Shown: positions 1 to 10,180, counted from the first letter of the stretch. The stretch: 64,000 nt of DNA from Hasllibacter sp. MH4015 (GCF_020177575.1 NZ_JAHTBK010000001.1:2353875-2417874), one strand, 5' to 3'. The notes: generated from the letters alone by a model not told the origin. Made by a program: numbers and translations.

Positions 1-1119
1 TGCAACGGGCCGATCCTCGGGCCCCAGAACCGCGACATCGTGGCCGGGTACGGGCAGGCCCATGGCCCCGGGCGCGCGCGTCATCATGCCGTCACAGGCA
101 GCCACGACAAGGTTCGCCTCGGTCTGGCCGTAGAATTCGTTGATCGGGCACTTGAGTGCACCGTGGCTCCAGTCCAGCAGGTCGGCACCCAGCGCCTCGC
201 CGCCCGATCCGATGGCGCGCAGGCGCAGACCATCCGGCGCGGGCGACTGCCGCAAAAGGCGCAAGGCCGTCGGCGGCAGGAAGGCCCCGGTGACGCCCTC
301 TTCCCGCATCAGGGCATAGGCGGCGGCGGGATCGAATTTCGCGAAGCGGTGAGAGATCAGCGGCACGCCGTAGAAGAGGCTCGGCAGAGCCATATCCATC
401 AGCCCACCGATCCACGCCCAATCCGCCGGGGTCCACGCCACATCGCCCGCTTGCGGAAAGCCGCCATAGGCCAGTTCCACGCAAGGCAGGTGGCCGTAGA
501 GGAACCGATGACCGTGGAGCACGCCCTTCGGATCGCCCGTCGTGCCGGAGGTGTAGATCATCACCGCAGGGTCGTCGCGATCTGTGTCGACCACGGAAAC
601 GGATGCCACCTCGGCCATCGCTTCATCAAGCGAGGTTTCTCCCGCCCGGGCCTTGGTCGACAGGATTACGGGCGCATCGGTGACGGCGCGCACCTTGTCC
701 TCCGACGCCGCCTCCACGATCACGGCGCTGGCCCCGCTATCCGACAGGCGGTAGCGCAGGGCATCCTCCCCGAACAACGTGAAAAGCGGGAGGGAGATCG
801 CGCCAAGCTTGAACGCCGCCAGATGCGCCACGAGGACCCGCGGGTTCTGGCCCATGACGATGGCCACCCTGTCGCCCCGTCCCACCCCGCGTCCCGCCAG
901 ATGCGCCGCCAGGCTGTCGGAGGCCACTTTCAGGTCGCCGTAGGTCCAAAGCTCGTCCGGCGGGCCGATATGGCGCACGGCGATGCGATCGGGATGGCGA
1001 CGCGCCCATCTCTCGCAACAGACCTCCGCGATGTTGAGCCGCTCGGGAATGTCCCACGCGAACCCCGCGCGCATCTCCGCCCAGGGTGCAAGCCGTGGGA
1101 TCAGCCGGTCACTCGGCAA
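1..1119 (-). CDS. AMP-dependent acyl-CoA synthetase (partial, 3' end off window)
   Basis: Activates a carboxylic acid to its acyl-CoA through an acyl-adenylate; the substrate cannot be told from sequence. The reading frame is open from about 1119 to the left edge (373 codons). It carries the adenylate-forming P-loop YTSGTTGDPKG, then the FYGQTEAN motif and a GLPVPGHDV segment near the edge, so the C-terminal lid domain is missing. No ATG sits at the expected start: I chose TTG at 1119, with a GGTGA six bases upstream; ATG at 1074 is the alternative. It overlaps the end of the upstream lipoprotein gene by 11 bases, so the two are probably co-transcribed. The adenylating family is clear; the exact class (acetyl, propionyl or medium chain) is not. 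Confidence 0.85.
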   Translation of the reverse strand, partial: MPSDRLIPRLAPWAEMRAGFAWDIPERLNIAEVCCERWARRHPDRIAVRHIGPPDELWTYGDLKVASDSLAAHLAGRGVGRGDRVAIVMGQNPRVLVAHLAAFKLGAISLPLFTLFGEDALRYRLSDSGASAVIVEAASEDKVRAVTDAPVILSTKARAGETSLDEAMAEVASVSVVDTDRDDPAVMIYTSGTTGDPKGVLHGHRFLYGHLPCVELAYGGFPQAGDVAWTPADWAWIGGLMDMALPSLFYGVPLISHRFAKFDPAAAYALMREEGVTGAFLPPTALRLLRQSPAPDGLRLRAIGSGGEALGADLLDWSHGALKCPINEFYGQTEANLVVAACDGMMTRAPGAMGLPVPGHDVAVLGPEDRPVA

Positions 1120-1609
1120 TCACGGTCACCGTGGGCAGCCCCGTCAGGTCCAGCCCCAGCGCCTGGAACGCCGCCAGCGACAGGCGGGAGCCCGAGCCGC
1201 GTTCGCCCCCCGATGGCCGCGCCGTGACCTCGACCGTCGTGCCGTTGGGTGCCACCACCGTGGCCACCCGTTCCCGGTCCACCAGCGGCGTTTCGATCCA
1301 GAGGCCCGGCTGCGTCGCGTCGCCCAGGCTCGCGACGGTAAACCCGCGCACGCTGTCACCCGCCGCCTGGTCGCCCGCCGCGACGGCCGCCGCGCGGGTG
1401 GAGCTGTCGGCGGGCGCGATATCTTCGGCCGCCGCTTCGCCCACCACCGCATCGGTGATGACCTCTCCGCTGGCCGGGGCCGTATCGCTGGCCGCATCGC
1501 GCGCAAAGGGTCCGCTGCTGCCCGGCCCACTTTCGAACAACCCACCCAAGCCGCCGGAACACCCTGCCAGCGCAAGGATCGCCGCGCCCATCACCACTCG
1601 TTTCATCAT
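1109..1609 (-). CDS. small putative lipoprotein
   Basis: This 166-residue protein of unknown function starts with a lipoprotein signal: MKR, a hydrophobic stretch, then lipobox LAGC with the acceptor cysteine at about residue 17. A Gly/Ser/Ala-rich low-complexity linker follows. The C-terminal 80 residues look folded ([20 protein letters not shown], then [20 protein letters not shown]) and resemble no family I can name. It probably sits in the inner leaflet of the outer membrane or in the inner membrane. It is divergent from moaA and upstream of the acyl-CoA synthetase. Confidence 0.75.
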   Translation of the reverse strand: MMKRVVMGAAILALAGCSGGLGGLFESGPGSSGPFARDAASDTAPASGEVITDAVVGEAAAEDIAPADSSTRAAAVAAGDQAAGDSVRGFTVASLGDATQPGLWIETPLVDRERVATVVAPNGTTVEVTARPSGGERGSGSRLSLAAFQALGLDLTGLPTVTVIAE

Positions 1610-1707
1610 CGCACCTCAAGACGTTGTCGCCGCGAATCCTAGGCCCGCACCGATGCGTGATCAACCACCCGCTTGTGCGCCCCCGCCGCCACCCCTACTC
1701 TTTGCCC

Positions 1708-2718
1708 ATGGACCAGACCGCCCCCCTCATCGACCCGTTCGCCCGCGCGATCACCTACCTGCGGGTCAGCGTGACGGATCGCTGCGATTTCCGCTGCGTC
1801 TATTGCATGTCCGAGAACATGCAGTTCCTTCCTAAGAAGGAGCTTCTGACGCTGGAAGAGCTGGACCGAATGTGCTCCACCTTCATCCGCCTGGGCGTGC
1901 GCAAGTTGCGCATTACGGGGGGGGAGCCCCTGGTGCGCCGCGGTATCATGACCTTCTTCGACGGCATGAAACGCCACCTCGACGCAGGCACGCTGGACGA
2001 GCTGACGCTGACCACCAACGGCTCCCAACTGGCGCGCTTTGCGGAGCCGCTCTATGCCGCGGGCGTGCGGCGCATCAACGTTTCGCTCGATACGATCGAC
2101 GCGGCGAAATTCGCGGAAATCACCAGATGGGGCCGCCTTCAACAGGTCCTCGACGGTATCGACGCGGCGCAGGAGGCGGGCCTGCGGGTCAAGATCAACG
2201 CCGTGGCGTTGAAGGACTTCAACGAGGACGAGCTGTTCACGTTGCAAGATTGGTGCCGCGCCCGCGACATGGACCTGACCTTCATCGAGGTCATGCCGAT
2301 GGGCGATCTGGGCAACGAGGATCGGCTGGACCAATACTGGTCCCTCAAGGACCTGCGGGCCCGTCTGGCCGAGCGGTTCACCCTGACCGACCTTCCGCTG
2401 CGCACCGGCGGCCCGGCCCGCTACGTGCGGTTGGAGGAGACCGGCCAGACCATCGGCTTCATCACGCCGCTCACGCATAATTTTTGCGAAAGCTGCAACC
2501 GCGTGCGCCTGACCTGCACGGGGCAGCTCTACATGTGCCTGGGACAAGAGGACATGGCCGACCTTCGTGCGCCGCTGCGCGCGTCGGAGGGCGATGGGTT
2601 GCTGGAGGATGCCATTCGCCGGGCGATCAACCTCAAGCCGAAGGGCCACGATTTCGACTATTCCCGGCAGGCCGTGGATGGACAGATGAGCCGTCATATG
2701 AGTCATACGGGCGGGTGA
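1708..2718 (+). CDS. moaA: GTP 3',8-cyclase MoaA (molybdenum cofactor biosynthesis)
   Basis: A radical-SAM enzyme that converts GTP to 3',8-cyclo-dihydro-GTP, the first committed step of molybdopterin synthesis. At 336 residues it has the usual length. The N-terminal radical-SAM cluster is C26-x3-C30-x2-C33 ([10 protein letters not shown]). The second, GTP-binding cluster lies near the C-terminus ([13 protein letters not shown]). The protein ends in Gly-Gly, the conserved catalytic tail of MoaA. The frame is open further upstream, but ATG 1708 gives the family N-terminus. No other moa gene is in the window, so it stands alone here. Confidence 0.97.
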   Translation: MDQTAPLIDPFARAITYLRVSVTDRCDFRCVYCMSENMQFLPKKELLTLEELDRMCSTFIRLGVRKLRITGGEPLVRRGIMTFFDGMKRHLDAGTLDELTLTTNGSQLARFAEPLYAAGVRRINVSLDTIDAAKFAEITRWGRLQQVLDGIDAAQEAGLRVKINAVALKDFNEDELFTLQDWCRARDMDLTFIEVMPMGDLGNEDRLDQYWSLKDLRARLAERFTLTDLPLRTGGPARYVRLEETGQTIGFITPLTHNFCESCNRVRLTCTGQLYMCLGQEDMADLRAPLRASEGDGLLEDAIRRAINLKPKGHDFDYSRQAVDGQMSRHMSHTGG

Positions 2719-2751
2719 ACGGTGGTTCGGAGCCCTTCCTGAACGCCAGCT

Positions 2752-3336
2752 CTATGTCGGAGTGACCGCCGCTATCCCGGCTCGCACCGCAATGGCGAAG
2801 GCGTCCAACGCGGCCGGATGTGCCGCCAAGTGCCGTCGCATCGTGCGGGACAATTCGAGCTGAACCCCCGCGCCCGTCTTCGTGCGATTGCAGATATTGG
2901 TCTCGTGCAGGCCGGGAAGGCGCTTGTTACGCTCCGCCCCATAGCCCGCCTCTTCCAGGGCCGCTGAAATCGCATTCCCCGCCTCACGCGCGCGCCCGCC
3001 GATCCAGACCTTGTCCGTGCCGTCATCGCGGCGCCCGTGGATCGCCACCGCGAGGGAGGATTGTTCCACGATCTCCAGGGCGCGCGGCTCATCAAACTTG
3101 TGGGACGTGATGTGGAAATCGCCGAATGCGCCGGGCTGCAACGCCTCGAACGCATAGAAGGACAGGTCGTCACCCGCGATCGCCTCCGCAATCTCCGCCG
3201 TCTCCGGCTCGATCGTTCCGCCATGGGGCGCGAGGATCAGCACCGGGCTACCGCGATCCGTCACGCGGATGCGATACTCCACGCCTTCCGTATTCTCGGC
3301 GGCCAGTTCCGCGAAGCTCCCGTACCGGTCGACCAT
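2752..3336 (-). CDS. poly-gamma-glutamate hydrolase family protein
   Basis: The 194-residue protein resembles the zinc-dependent poly-gamma-glutamate hydrolase family (phage PghP and bacterial relatives). Seen: an N-terminal APHGGTIEPETAEIA segment (His and Glu expected to bind zinc), AIHGRRDDG in the middle, and LPGLHETNICNRT toward the C-terminus. There is no signal peptide, so it is probably cytoplasmic. It converges on moaA with 33 bases between stop codons and follows the amidotransferase gene by 27 bases on the same strand. The family is often tied to phages, but no other phage gene is beside it. The natural substrate is unknown. Confidence 0.8.
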   Translation of the reverse strand: MVDRYGSFAELAAENTEGVEYRIRVTDRGSPVLILAPHGGTIEPETAEIAEAIAGDDLSFYAFEALQPGAFGDFHITSHKFDEPRALEIVEQSSLAVAIHGRRDDGTDKVWIGGRAREAGNAISAALEEAGYGAERNKRLPGLHETNICNRTKTGAGVQLELSRTMRRHLAAHPAALDAFAIAVRAGIAAVTPT

Positions 3337-3363
3337 CGCTAAACCCCCGTTTCCAAGCCACGA

Positions 3364-4314
3364 TCAGACATACAGCTTGCGCAATTCCTTGAAGATGCGC
3401 CCGTCCGTCCGTCGCAGGAACACGATCTCTCCGAAATTGATATCGACCCAATCCGTGCCGTCATCGGTCAGGGGTTCGGAGGCGAAGATGGCCGAGGTCG
3501 CCTCCCCCTCCGGGCAGGGATCGACATCGTAGGAGCCGGTATGCGCCTCGAAATTCTTGCCCATCAACAGGTACATCGGCTCAAGCAACATCGACAGCGC
3601 CATGTCCCCCTCTCCGTCCGCCTTCGGTCGCAGATCCTTCCAGTCTCCGCTCACCTCGGTGTTCCCGTCCCGGTCGCATCCGTAATTCACGCCGATGATC
3701 CGGTCGGGCGCCACGAGGGCGATTTTCAGCTTGGTCAGCGCCGCGAGGTCCAGCTTGTGCATCGCGTCGCGGATAACCTCCAGAAGCCGCTCGAACGCCG
3801 TCTGGACATCGTCGTCCCCTTCTCCCTCCAGCAGCGACAGCAGCAGAACGTACAGGAATTCCGTGTCGGTCGTGCCGCGCATCTGCTTGAGATAGGCGTC
3901 CTTGCAATGGGGCAGCAATTCCCGCTGCAACCGGCGCCAATGCGGCAGGCCGCCGTTGTGGGCGATGATCCAGGGCGTGCCCTCGTAGGCGAAGGGATGG
4001 CAATTCTCGTCGGCCTGCACGACGCTCGCGTCGTAACCCGACGCCCGTACATGGGCGAGCAACGTGCTGGCCGCGAGGCTGGGGATGATCCCGGTGGCAT
4101 TGTCGTCGTAAAACGCGGCCTTGGGCCGATGGTAGAGCAGCGGCTCGTCGGGTTTTAGCAGGTGATCACCCCAGATGCCGAAGCCCCAGCCCGCCAGTTG
4201 CAGATTGGGGTGAAGTTCTGGGTCGAGGCTTTGGTTGATAAGGCTGTTCTCGGGTTCGAGAAGAAGGCTTTCGACCGGAATTTCCGGCCCGATATAGGCA
4301 AGGACTCTGCACAT
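3364..4314 (-). CDS. class II glutamine amidotransferase (YafJ/EgtC-like)
   Basis: An Ntn-type glutaminase of 316 residues. Cys2 follows the start Met directly (MCRVLAYIG), so Met removal would expose the catalytic cysteine. Further family marks are SLINQSLDPE, AGWGFGIWG, LLAHVRASGYD and HPFAYEGTPWIIAHNGGL. Members hydrolyse gamma-glutamyl amides; the YafJ group lacks a defined partner, whereas EgtC works in ergothioneine synthesis. No ergothioneine genes are nearby, so a general gamma-glutamyl hydrolase is the safer reading. Confidence 0.85.
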   Translation of the reverse strand: MCRVLAYIGPEIPVESLLLEPENSLINQSLDPELHPNLQLAGWGFGIWGDHLLKPDEPLLYHRPKAAFYDDNATGIIPSLAASTLLAHVRASGYDASVVQADENCHPFAYEGTPWIIAHNGGLPHWRRLQRELLPHCKDAYLKQMRGTTDTEFLYVLLLSLLEGEGDDDVQTAFERLLEVIRDAMHKLDLAALTKLKIALVAPDRIIGVNYGCDRDGNTEVSGDWKDLRPKADGEGDMALSMLLEPMYLLMGKNFEAHTGSYDVDPCPEGEATSAIFASEPLTDDGTDWVDINFGEIVFLRRTDGRIFKELRKLYV

Positions 4315-4599
4315 GGTCTCACTTCCCGGACGTGTCGGGACGCGGTGCAGGCGAGTGCCATCCGCGTCCGGGCCTCAAACGACCGGAGGGGTCCCCGGCA
4401 CACGGCATTCGCAACTCAACGCCGGACCCGGCGCGGGGGTTCCGTCCGGTCAAGCCACAGGGGCGTCAGGGCGCAGCGCCTGCCCTCGCACGCTGGACCC
4501 GGCCCAGATAATGAGACGCCCAAGAAAGGTTAAGACGGAACGTTTCTTGTCATGAAACCAAAGACTTAACTCTTATGTGCAACCTTGCACGGCCCGCTC
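4315..4599. other. 285-base intergenic stretch with a three-part motif
   Basis: No gene-like reading frame here. It holds the tripartite element at 4528-4589 and is otherwise GC-rich. The promoter for the amidotransferase gene, which starts at 4314 and runs left, should also lie here, but I cannot place it. Confidence 0.6.
4528..4589 (-). repeat. tripartite intergenic element, copy A
   Basis: Read on the minus strand this is TGCA-N4-TGCA (4589-4578), N7, GTTAAG (4570-4565), N31, TTAACC (4533-4528). The same three words with the same spacings occur at 40812-40751 (minus) and 53840-53901 (plus). The TGCA palindrome is flanked to give a 14-base hairpin (4577-4590). The copy starts 11 bases after the stop of the M20 amidohydrolase gene and points the same way. 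Function unknown. Confidence 0.7.
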
Positions 4600-5763
4600 T
4601 TACGCCGCCGGCATCCGCCGCTCCACGATCTCCGCCCACCAGCTACATCCCGCCGGGATCGCCTCGTCGTTGAAGTTGTATTTCGGGTGGTGGACCATCG
4701 CCGTGTCGCCATTGCCGACCAGGATATAGGCCCCGGGCCGCGCGTTGAGCATGAAGGCGAAATCCTCGCCCCCCATCACCAACGGCGCGTCCATGCAATC
4801 GCCCGACACTTCGCGGGCCACGTCAGCGGCGAATTCGGTCTGTTCCTCGGAATTGACCATCACAGGATAGCCGCGCACGTAATTCACCTCGGCCCGTCCC
4901 CCGAAGGTCGCCGCGATCCCCTCGCAGATCTCCGGCACGCGCTTGTTGGCGAGGTCACGGTTCTCCTCCGACATGGTACGGACGGTGCCGCGCATCGTGA
5001 CCGTTTCGGGGATCACGTTGAAGGCTTTCGATTCCGTCTCGAATGACGTGACCGAGACGACGATCTGGCTGACCGGATCGGCGTTGCGCGACGCAATCGT
5101 CTGAAGGGCGGTGACGGCATGGGCCGCCATGACGGTGGTGTCGATCACCTCCTGCGGTTTGGCCGCGTGCCCGCCAAGGCCCTTGAACGCGACCTCGAAC
5201 GTGTCGGTGGCCGCAAAGAACGCACCGGACCGGATCGCAAAGCTGCCCACCGGACGCCCGGGCCAATTGTGCATCCCGTAGACCTCGTCGATGCCGAATT
5301 TCTCCATCATGCCGTCATCGACCATTTCCTTGCCGCCGCCGCCGCCTTCTTCCGCCGGCTGGAAAATCACCGCAACCGTGCCGTCGAAATTGCGCGTCTC
5401 GGCAAGGTATTTCGCGGCCCCCAGAAGCATTGCCGTGTGCCCGTCATGGCCGCAGGCATGCATCGCACCGGGGGTCTTGGAAGCATAATCGAGCCCGGTA
5501 TCCTCGAACATCGGCAGCGCGTCCATATCGGCCCGCAGGCCAATCGTGCGCCCGGAATTGTTGGATTTGCCCTTGATGATGCCCACAACGCCGGTGCGCC
5601 CGATGCCGCCCACAACCTCGTCGCAGCCGAACGCCTTTAGCTTCTCCTCAACAAGGGCGGAGGTGCGGTGCGTCTCAAACAGGATCTCAGGATGCTCGTG
5701 GATGTCGCGGCGCCATTCGGTGATTTCAGGCAGCAGCTCCGCAAAGCGGTTCTTGACCGGCAT
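4600..5763 (-). CDS. M20-family amidohydrolase (hippurate hydrolase / N-acyl amino acid hydrolase type)
   Basis: A zinc amidohydrolase that removes an acyl group from N-acyl amino acids or related amides. It has 387 residues, the family length, counted from ATG 5763 (MPVKNRFAEL); an in-frame extension to 5826 lacks conservation. Motifs: RRDIHEHPE at the N-terminus, GLRADMDALP, HACGHDGHTAMLLGAAKYL (metal and active-site residues) and PAEEGGGG. It is the last gene of the leftward cluster of transporter ATPase, deacetylase, oxidase and amidohydrolase, which suggests it acts on imported N-acylated amino acids or peptides. Confidence 0.9.
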   Translation of the reverse strand: MPVKNRFAELLPEITEWRRDIHEHPEILFETHRTSALVEEKLKAFGCDEVVGGIGRTGVVGIIKGKSNNSGRTIGLRADMDALPMFEDTGLDYASKTPGAMHACGHDGHTAMLLGAAKYLAETRNFDGTVAVIFQPAEEGGGGGKEMVDDGMMEKFGIDEVYGMHNWPGRPVGSFAIRSGAFFAATDTFEVAFKGLGGHAAKPQEVIDTTVMAAHAVTALQTIASRNADPVSQIVVSVTSFETESKAFNVIPETVTMRGTVRTMSEENRDLANKRVPEICEGIAATFGGRAEVNYVRGYPVMVNSEEQTEFAADVAREVSGDCMDAPLVMGGEDFAFMLNARPGAYILVGNGDTAMVHHPKYNFNDEAIPAGCSWWAEIVERRMPAA

Positions 5764-5830
5764 GACTCTCTTCCCCGTATTGAAATCAATCTGGCGGAGG
5801 GTGCCATTGCGACCGGGTCCCTTCAAGGGT

Positions 5831-7183
5831 TCAAATATTCGGACCCGGTCTTAGGCGGCTGCCGTCCGAAAACCGCGCCATGGCAAACCGGCTCAGGTCG
5901 TGACCCGGATCGCGGCCCTGCACCATGTCGGCAAGGATACGCCCGAAGGCGGGGCCGATGCCGAACCCGTGGCCGCACATGCCGGTCGCCACGATCAGGC
6001 CGGGGCACGCCGCCACATGGTCCACCACCGGCACCACATCCGGCAGCACGTCGATCATTCCGGCCCACGCGATCTGCTGCGGGACCGATCCGACCTTAGG
6101 GTACGCCTGCGCGAAACGGCGCTTCACCTCCGCCACTTTCTCCGCGTTGGGGCTGGGGTTGAGGACGCGCATCCGCTCGAATGGACTTTGTTCGTCCGCC
6201 CGCCAATGGCGCGGGGTGGAAAACGCATCGGGGTAGCCGCGCGGGGCGGGCGGGCGCAGATGAACGTCGAATTCCCCGGTGAGGGCCAGTGGCAGATAGC
6301 GGCGCAGATGGCGCAACGTGTCGGGGCCAAGGAACAATTCCCCGAAGGCGGCGGGCGCCAGCGTGTAGCCGCCATCGTCACGCGGGCGCATCGCCATGCG
6401 ATCGTCGACGCAGGCGGTGTTGAGGACTTGCGGCAGCGGCCCGGTGGCCAGTGCCGTGGAACGGACGGAGAGTTGCGGGATGTCCACGCCATGCCGCCGC
6501 AGGAACAGCGACGACCACGCGCCGCCCGCCAGCACCACCTGTTCGGCCCGCACCCGGCCCAGTTCCGTGACCACGCCCGTCACCCTTCCCCCTTCGCGGT
6601 CAAGCGTGCGCACCGCACAGCCTTCCATCACCACCGCGCCTTCGGCTTCCGCCATCCGCGCCAGTTCGGGGACCGCAACCCACGGCTCCGCCTTCATGTC
6701 GGTGGGGGTGTGCAGGGCGCCGATCCAAGGACCGTCCGGGTGGCCCAGACGGTCCTGCATCTGCGCCTGGTCCAGCATCACGGAAGATACGCCGTGGGCG
6801 CGCGCCCGGTCGATCCACCGCTGGTAGGAGGCCATGTCGCCTTCATCGCGGGCAAGATACGTGACGCCGATCTGCCGTGTACCGAGCTTGCCGCCCGCCT
6901 CCGCATCCAGGTCTTGCCACAGCTCCTGCGCCTCAAGCGCGATCGGCACCTCCGCGATGTCGCGGCCCTGCACCCTGATCCAGCCCCAGTTGCGTGACGA
7001 TTGCTCGCCCGCGACGCGGCCCTTTTCCAATACGACGACCCGCAACCCGGCCCGCGCGGCAAAAAACGCCGTCGTCACGCCGATCACGCCCCCGCCGATC
7101 ACCGCCAGGTCGACCGCGTCGGGCAAAGGCGATTTCGGGATCGGGGCGCCGTCGGGGCGGAATTGCGGGATCGTGGCGCTCAT
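5831..7183 (-). CDS. FAD-dependent amine/amino acid oxidoreductase (DAO family)
   Basis: A 450-residue flavoprotein with an N-terminal Rossmann motif (DLAVIGGGVIGVTTAFFAARAG) and the EQSSRNWGWIRVQGRD segment typical of gamma-glutamylputrescine-oxidase-like and sarcosine-oxidase-like enzymes. Near the C-terminus GMIDVLPDVVPVVD and MCGHGFGIGPAFG close the FAD site. It probably oxidises an amine or secondary amino acid. Its start codon overlaps the stop of the ArgE-like gene by four bases (ATGA), a sign of translational coupling, so substrate import, deacylation and oxidation may be sequential. Confidence 0.87.
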   Translation of the reverse strand: MSATIPQFRPDGAPIPKSPLPDAVDLAVIGGGVIGVTTAFFAARAGLRVVVLEKGRVAGEQSSRNWGWIRVQGRDIAEVPIALEAQELWQDLDAEAGGKLGTRQIGVTYLARDEGDMASYQRWIDRARAHGVSSVMLDQAQMQDRLGHPDGPWIGALHTPTDMKAEPWVAVPELARMAEAEGAVVMEGCAVRTLDREGGRVTGVVTELGRVRAEQVVLAGGAWSSLFLRRHGVDIPQLSVRSTALATGPLPQVLNTACVDDRMAMRPRDDGGYTLAPAAFGELFLGPDTLRHLRRYLPLALTGEFDVHLRPPAPRGYPDAFSTPRHWRADEQSPFERMRVLNPSPNAEKVAEVKRRFAQAYPKVGSVPQQIAWAGMIDVLPDVVPVVDHVAACPGLIVATGMCGHGFGIGPAFGRILADMVQGRDPGHDLSRFAMARFSDGSRLRPGPNI

Positions 7184-8331
7184 GCCAGGTCGGACAGCAG
7201 CTTTTCCATGAATTGCTCACCCTGCTGAAACTGGGCGATTTCGATGAATTCGTTAGCCTGGTGCGCCTGTGCGATATCGCCGGGACCACAGACCACGGCG
7301 GAATAGCCCGCCGCCTGGAACTGCCCGGCCTCGGTCCCGAAGCTGACCACGCCGCTGGAATTGAGGCCGGTCAGGCGGCGCACGATCATCTCCGCCTCTC
7401 CGCCATCCTCGGCGCGCAGGCCGGGCACGTCCCATCGGGGATCGACGCGGATTTCCGCCTCTGGCCGGATCGCCTTCATGCCCGCCTCGATCCGCGCGAT
7501 CTCGGCCAAGATCTTCTTGCGCCACTCCCCCACATCTTCCGTGGGCAGGCAGCGCAACGACAGGACGAAAACGCAATCCTTGGCGGTGATGTTGTGGGCC
7601 GTCCCACCCTCGATCATACCGACATGCAGCGTGGAGAAAGGCGGATCGAAGGGGCTGTCCGGATCGGCATTCGCCGCGCTCATCTCGTTTTGCTCGTTGC
7701 ACCACTGGATCAGGCGCGCGGCTTCCATGATCGCCGAGACGCCGCGATCCTGGAGCGAGGAATGCACCTCGAACCCGCGGAAATGCAGGTCGAAGCCGGT
7801 GCCGCCCTTGTGGCCGTTGATGATGCCCATGGAGGTCGGCTCACCGATGATGGCAAGCGAGGCCTTTGGCAAGTGGTCCTGCATCCGCGCGATCATCGGT
7901 GGCGCACCAACGCAGCCCACTTCCTCGTCCCGGCTGAGCGCCAGTTGCAAAGGCCGGGTCACGCCGCGGCGCTTGGCCTCCACCAACGCCCAGATCGCAA
8001 GCGCATCGAACCCTTTCATGTCGCAGGTGCCGCGCCCGTAAAGCTTGCCGTCCTTCTCCGTCACCCAGAACGGATCACTGTCCCAGTTTTGCCCGTCGAC
8101 GGGAACCACGTCGGTATGGCCGGACAGGACGACGCCGCCGGCCTCCTCCGGACCGACATGGGCAAAGATCGACGCCTTCTTGCCGCTGTCGTCATAATCG
8201 CGCGCCGTGGCGATGCCATGCCCGTCCAGATAGTCGGCCACCCAATCCACAAGCTCCAGGTTGCTGTCGCGGCTCACGGTGGGGAAGCTGACAAGCTTGT
8301 TGATCAGATCGCGGGGGGACAGGACCTGCAT
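7180..8331 (-). CDS. argE: acetylornithine deacetylase (ArgE/ACY1 family)
   Basis: An M20 zinc hydrolase of 383 residues. Motifs in order: LSGHTDVVPVDGQNWDSDPF (first metal His and Asp), GRGTCDMKGF, SRDEEVGCVGA (catalytic Glu) and a C-terminal QANEFIEI segment. These match ArgE, which removes acetate from N-acetylornithine. The setting, between a peptide-transporter ATPase (four bases upstream) and an amine oxidase (four-base overlap), suggests the real substrate may be another N-acylated amino acid, so the symbol is a family name here. Confidence 0.85.
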   Translation of the reverse strand: MQVLSPRDLINKLVSFPTVSRDSNLELVDWVADYLDGHGIATARDYDDSGKKASIFAHVGPEEAGGVVLSGHTDVVPVDGQNWDSDPFWVTEKDGKLYGRGTCDMKGFDALAIWALVEAKRRGVTRPLQLALSRDEEVGCVGAPPMIARMQDHLPKASLAIIGEPTSMGIINGHKGGTGFDLHFRGFEVHSSLQDRGVSAIMEAARLIQWCNEQNEMSAANADPDSPFDPPFSTLHVGMIEGGTAHNITAKDCVFVLSLRCLPTEDVGEWRKKILAEIARIEAGMKAIRPEAEIRVDPRWDVPGLRAEDGGEAEMIVRRLTGLNSSGVVSFGTEAGQFQAAGYSAVVCGPGDIAQAHQANEFIEIAQFQQGEQFMEKLLSDLA

Positions 8332-8335
8332 CGCG

Positions 8336-10180
8336 TCAATACCCGCTGTCGGTGGTCAGAACGAAATGTCCGCCCTCGAATTCTTCGTATTCCGATGGGG
8401 CGGGGTCGTAATCCAGCGGATGGACCGGGGACGCGATGGGTTTGAAATTCAGGTCCTTGTCCGACTTTCGCTGCGCCGGATCGGCCACGGGGACCGCGCT
8501 CAACAGTGCCTTCGTATAGGGGTGGCGCGGGTTCTCGAACACCGCCTGGCGCGGCCCCATCTCTACGATCCGGCCAAGATACATGACGCCGACATCGTGG
8601 CTGACCCGCTCAACCACCGCCATGTCGTGGGAAATGAAGAGGTAGGACACGCCCAGTTCCGCCTGCAATTCCATCATCAGGTTCAGCACTTCGGCCTGCA
8701 CCGACACGTCAAGCGCACTCACCGCCTCGTCCGAGATGATGAGCTTGGGGTTGAGCGCCAGCGCGCGGGCAATCGCGACCCGCTGCCGCTGTCCGCCGGA
8801 CAATTCGTGGGGGTAGCGCTGCATGTAATCGCGGGGCAATTGCACCCGGTCGAACAGGGACGCAACCTTGTCGGTCCGCTCCTGCGCGCTGAACTTGCCG
8901 TAATTCACCAACGGCTCGGCCACCTGCACACCCAGGCGCATCTGCGGGTTGAGCGAGGCGAAGGGGTCTTGGAAAATCATCTGCATGTCCTGACGCGCCC
9001 GGCGCAGCGCCGATGGCCCCATGGCGCGGACATCCTCGCCATCCAACTCGATCCGGCCCGATTGCGGCTCCACCAGGCGCAGGATCGAGCGCCCGCAGGT
9101 GGATTTCCCGCAGCCGGATTCGCCCACAAGGCTGAGCGTGCGGCCGGCATTCAGCCGCAGGGACACGTCCTCAACCGCGTGAACCTGTGCCACCGTGCGC
9201 CGCAGCAACCCGCCCCGCACCGCGAAGCGTGTGACCAGGTTGTCTACCTTCAGAAGCAGCTTGTCCGTCCCCTTGATCGGATCGGTTGCCTTGGACTCAC
9301 GCCCCAGCAGCTTCATCGGCTCCGGCAAGCTCTTGCCGCGCATCTCTCCCAGCTTGGGGACGGCGGCCAGCAGCGCCTTGGTGTAATCGTGTTGCGGATT
9401 GGTGAAGATCTGCTCCACCGGGCCTTCTTCGACCTTGCGCCCCCGGAACATCACGATCACCCGGTCGGCCATCTGGGCCACGACCGACATGTCGTGGGTG
9501 ATGAAAAGGATGCTCGTCCCCGTCTCATTCTTGAGGCGATTGATGAGCGCCAGGATTTCCGCCTGGATCGTCACGTCAAGCGCGGTCGTCGGCTCGTCGG
9601 CGATCAGGATACGGGGCTCGCATGCCAGGGCGATCGCGATCACGACCCGCTGGCGCATGCCGCCCGACAATTCGTGGGGGTATTGCTTGAGCCGACGCTC
9701 GGCCTCCGGGATACGGACGAGTTTCAGCAGTTCCAGCGCACGCGCACGCGCCGCCTCCCCGCTCATGTTCTTGTGCTTGCGCAGACCCTCGGTCAGTTGC
9801 CGCTCGATCGTGAAGACGGGGTTGAGCGCCGTCATCGGCTCCTGGAAGATCATGCCGATGTCGTTGCCGCGGATGTCGCGCATCGTACCGGCACCCTGGC
9901 GGGCCAGGTCGATCGGATGCTCGCCATTGTTGTCGAACATCAACTCGCCGCCCGCGATCCGGCCTCCGCCGAATTCCACCAGCCGCATCAGCGACAGGGA
10001 CGAGACGGACTTGCCCGACCCCGATTCGCCCACGATGCAGACCGTTTCGCCCGGCTGCACGTCGAACGAGACATCCTCGACCCCAACGACGGTACCGTTC
10101 TTCGTCTCGAATTCCACCCGGAGGTTGCGCACCTGCGCGATGGGCTTTCCGGGCGCGGTGTCGGCGGGATGATCCAGCAT
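8336..10180 (-). CDS. dipeptide/oligopeptide ABC transporter ATPase, fused DppD-DppF
   Basis: Two complete ATPase halves in one 614-residue chain. Half one (about 1-270) has Walker A GESGSGKS, signature LSGGMRQRV and Walker B ILIADEPT. Half two (about 310-600) has [18 protein letters not shown] and [12 protein letters not shown]; the Thr-to-Ala change in DEAVSALD is common in DppF-like halves. Each half ends in the peptide-transporter extension ([12 protein letters not shown]). It starts 269 bases from the divergent solute-binding protein gene and should power the two permeases encoded on the other strand. Confidence 0.93.
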   Translation of the reverse strand: MLDHPADTAPGKPIAQVRNLRVEFETKNGTVVGVEDVSFDVQPGETVCIVGESGSGKSVSSLSLMRLVEFGGGRIAGGELMFDNNGEHPIDLARQGAGTMRDIRGNDIGMIFQEPMTALNPVFTIERQLTEGLRKHKNMSGEAARARALELLKLVRIPEAERRLKQYPHELSGGMRQRVVIAIALACEPRILIADEPTTALDVTIQAEILALINRLKNETGTSILFITHDMSVVAQMADRVIVMFRGRKVEEGPVEQIFTNPQHDYTKALLAAVPKLGEMRGKSLPEPMKLLGRESKATDPIKGTDKLLLKVDNLVTRFAVRGGLLRRTVAQVHAVEDVSLRLNAGRTLSLVGESGCGKSTCGRSILRLVEPQSGRIELDGEDVRAMGPSALRRARQDMQMIFQDPFASLNPQMRLGVQVAEPLVNYGKFSAQERTDKVASLFDRVQLPRDYMQRYPHELSGGQRQRVAIARALALNPKLIISDEAVSALDVSVQAEVLNLMMELQAELGVSYLFISHDMAVVERVSHDVGVMYLGRIVEMGPRQAVFENPRHPYTKALLSAVPVADPAQRKSDKDLNFKPIASPVHPLDYDPAPSEYEEFEGGHFVLTTDSGY

